NCBI GenBank assembly: GCA_947455585.1
Contig: CANGOY010000144.1
Span: 1-5,553 of the forward strand
From: Comamonadaceae bacterium
GTDB taxonomy: Bacteria > Pseudomonadota > Gammaproteobacteria > Burkholderiales > Burkholderiaceae_C
Length of the DNA: 5,553 nt
Direction: 5' to 3'
Part shown: one piece after another, positions 5,403 to 5,553 of the stretch
Layout: the number at the start of each line of letters is the position of its first letter
How positions within the stretch are numbered: the first letter of the stretch is position 1
Program-made: the position numbers and the translations under genes
The notes under the pieces: model-generated
Seen by the model: only the letters and a program-made list of their open reading frames with translations
The model's database searches: none
What the model was told of the DNA's origin: nothing

Positions 5403-5553
5403 GTGCCCAGCATGGGCGCACACCTGCGGGTGTAAGTCCCGCTGCGAGCTGGTCACAGTGAGCAAAGTGAAGCGCAACTGCGTGAGGGCGACCGAGCGTG
5501 GGAAGGAAGCGCGGAGCATAAATCGTGAGCCGATGAACAAGAACCGCATAGAA
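5403..5553 (+). mobile_element. Group II intron, 5' part of the ribozyme (class C-like), truncated by window edge
   Basis: From 5403 the sequence reads as the first part of a bacterial group II intron RNA, a self-splicing retroelement usually mobilised by its own reverse transcriptase/maturase. It opens with GTGCC, close to the GUGYG consensus for intron 5' ends. Recognisable blocks follow: CCCAGCATGGG hairpin (5406-5416), the stem GCGGG/CCCGC (5426-5430 with 5438-5442) around TGTAAGT, and a CAGT/ACTG stem (5456-5459 with 5477-5480). The GTGAGGGCGACCGAGCGTGG, AGCGCGGAGCATAAATCG and GATGAACAAGAACCGCATAG segments recall domain I of proteobacterial class C introns. Insertion within a few bases of a transcription terminator, in the same direction, is the hallmark of class C. 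Domains II-VI, the 3' end and any LtrA-like protein gene lie beyond the window, so I cannot say whether it is complete or mobile. The exact 5' boundary may shift by a base or two. Confidence 0.85.

Noticed and set aside
5400..5553. Other explanations for the right edge: a riboswitch, tRNA-like element or small protein gene
   Set aside because: The order of sequence blocks fits group II intron domain I and the location behind a terminator fits class C; no long reading frame or tRNA cloverleaf is visible.
1..5553. CRISPR array, tandem repeats, tRNA or rRNA genes
   Set aside because: I saw no regularly spaced direct repeats and no tRNA or rRNA signature on either strand.

Overview
The window is a stretch of bacterial chromosome, most likely from the Betaproteobacteria (Burkholderiales, Comamonadaceae; a Limnohabitans- or Rhodoferax-like genome would fit). 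This rests on three things: moderately high GC with frequent TTG/CTG leucine codons, the remembered family resemblance of ArgH and HemC/HemD to Comamonadaceae proteins, and the gene order argH<->hemC-hemD-hemX-hemY. The genus is a guess.

Layout. (1) Bases 1-1020, minus strand: the first 340 codons of argH (argininosuccinate lyase, last step of arginine synthesis); its 3' end lies off the left edge. (2) Bases 1021-1185: a divergent intergenic region between argH and the hem genes, with candidate promoter elements for each direction and two perfect inverted repeats. (3) Bases 1186-5346, plus strand: a tight four-gene cluster hemC-hemD-hemX-hemY. The gap is 15 bases between hemC and hemD, hemD and hemX overlap by 4 bases (ATGA), and one base separates hemX from hemY. 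(4) Bases 5369-5399: a strong intrinsic terminator closing the cluster. (5) From about 5403 to the right edge: the 5' end of a group II intron ribozyme, inserted directly behind the terminator, which is the typical target of bacterial class C introns. Its reverse-transcriptase gene, if it has one, would lie outside the window.

How the genes work together. HemC joins four porphobilinogens into hydroxymethylbilane, and HemD cyclises this to uroporphyrinogen III, the branch point to haem, sirohaem and cobalamin. HemX and HemY are inner-membrane proteins that usually sit behind hemCD in proteobacteria. HemX has one membrane span followed by a coiled coil. HemY has two membrane spans followed by a TPR-like helical domain. 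Their exact roles are not settled, but a scaffold or regulatory role in haem synthesis at the membrane is the usual proposal.

Most of the window is ordinary core metabolism. The most notable element is the class C-like group II intron behind the hemY terminator. Smaller points are a possibly leaderless argH mRNA, strong GC-rich hairpins at the hemC/hemD junction, an apparent extra loop in HemD, and a TTG start for hemC. I found no convincing new multi-gene system.
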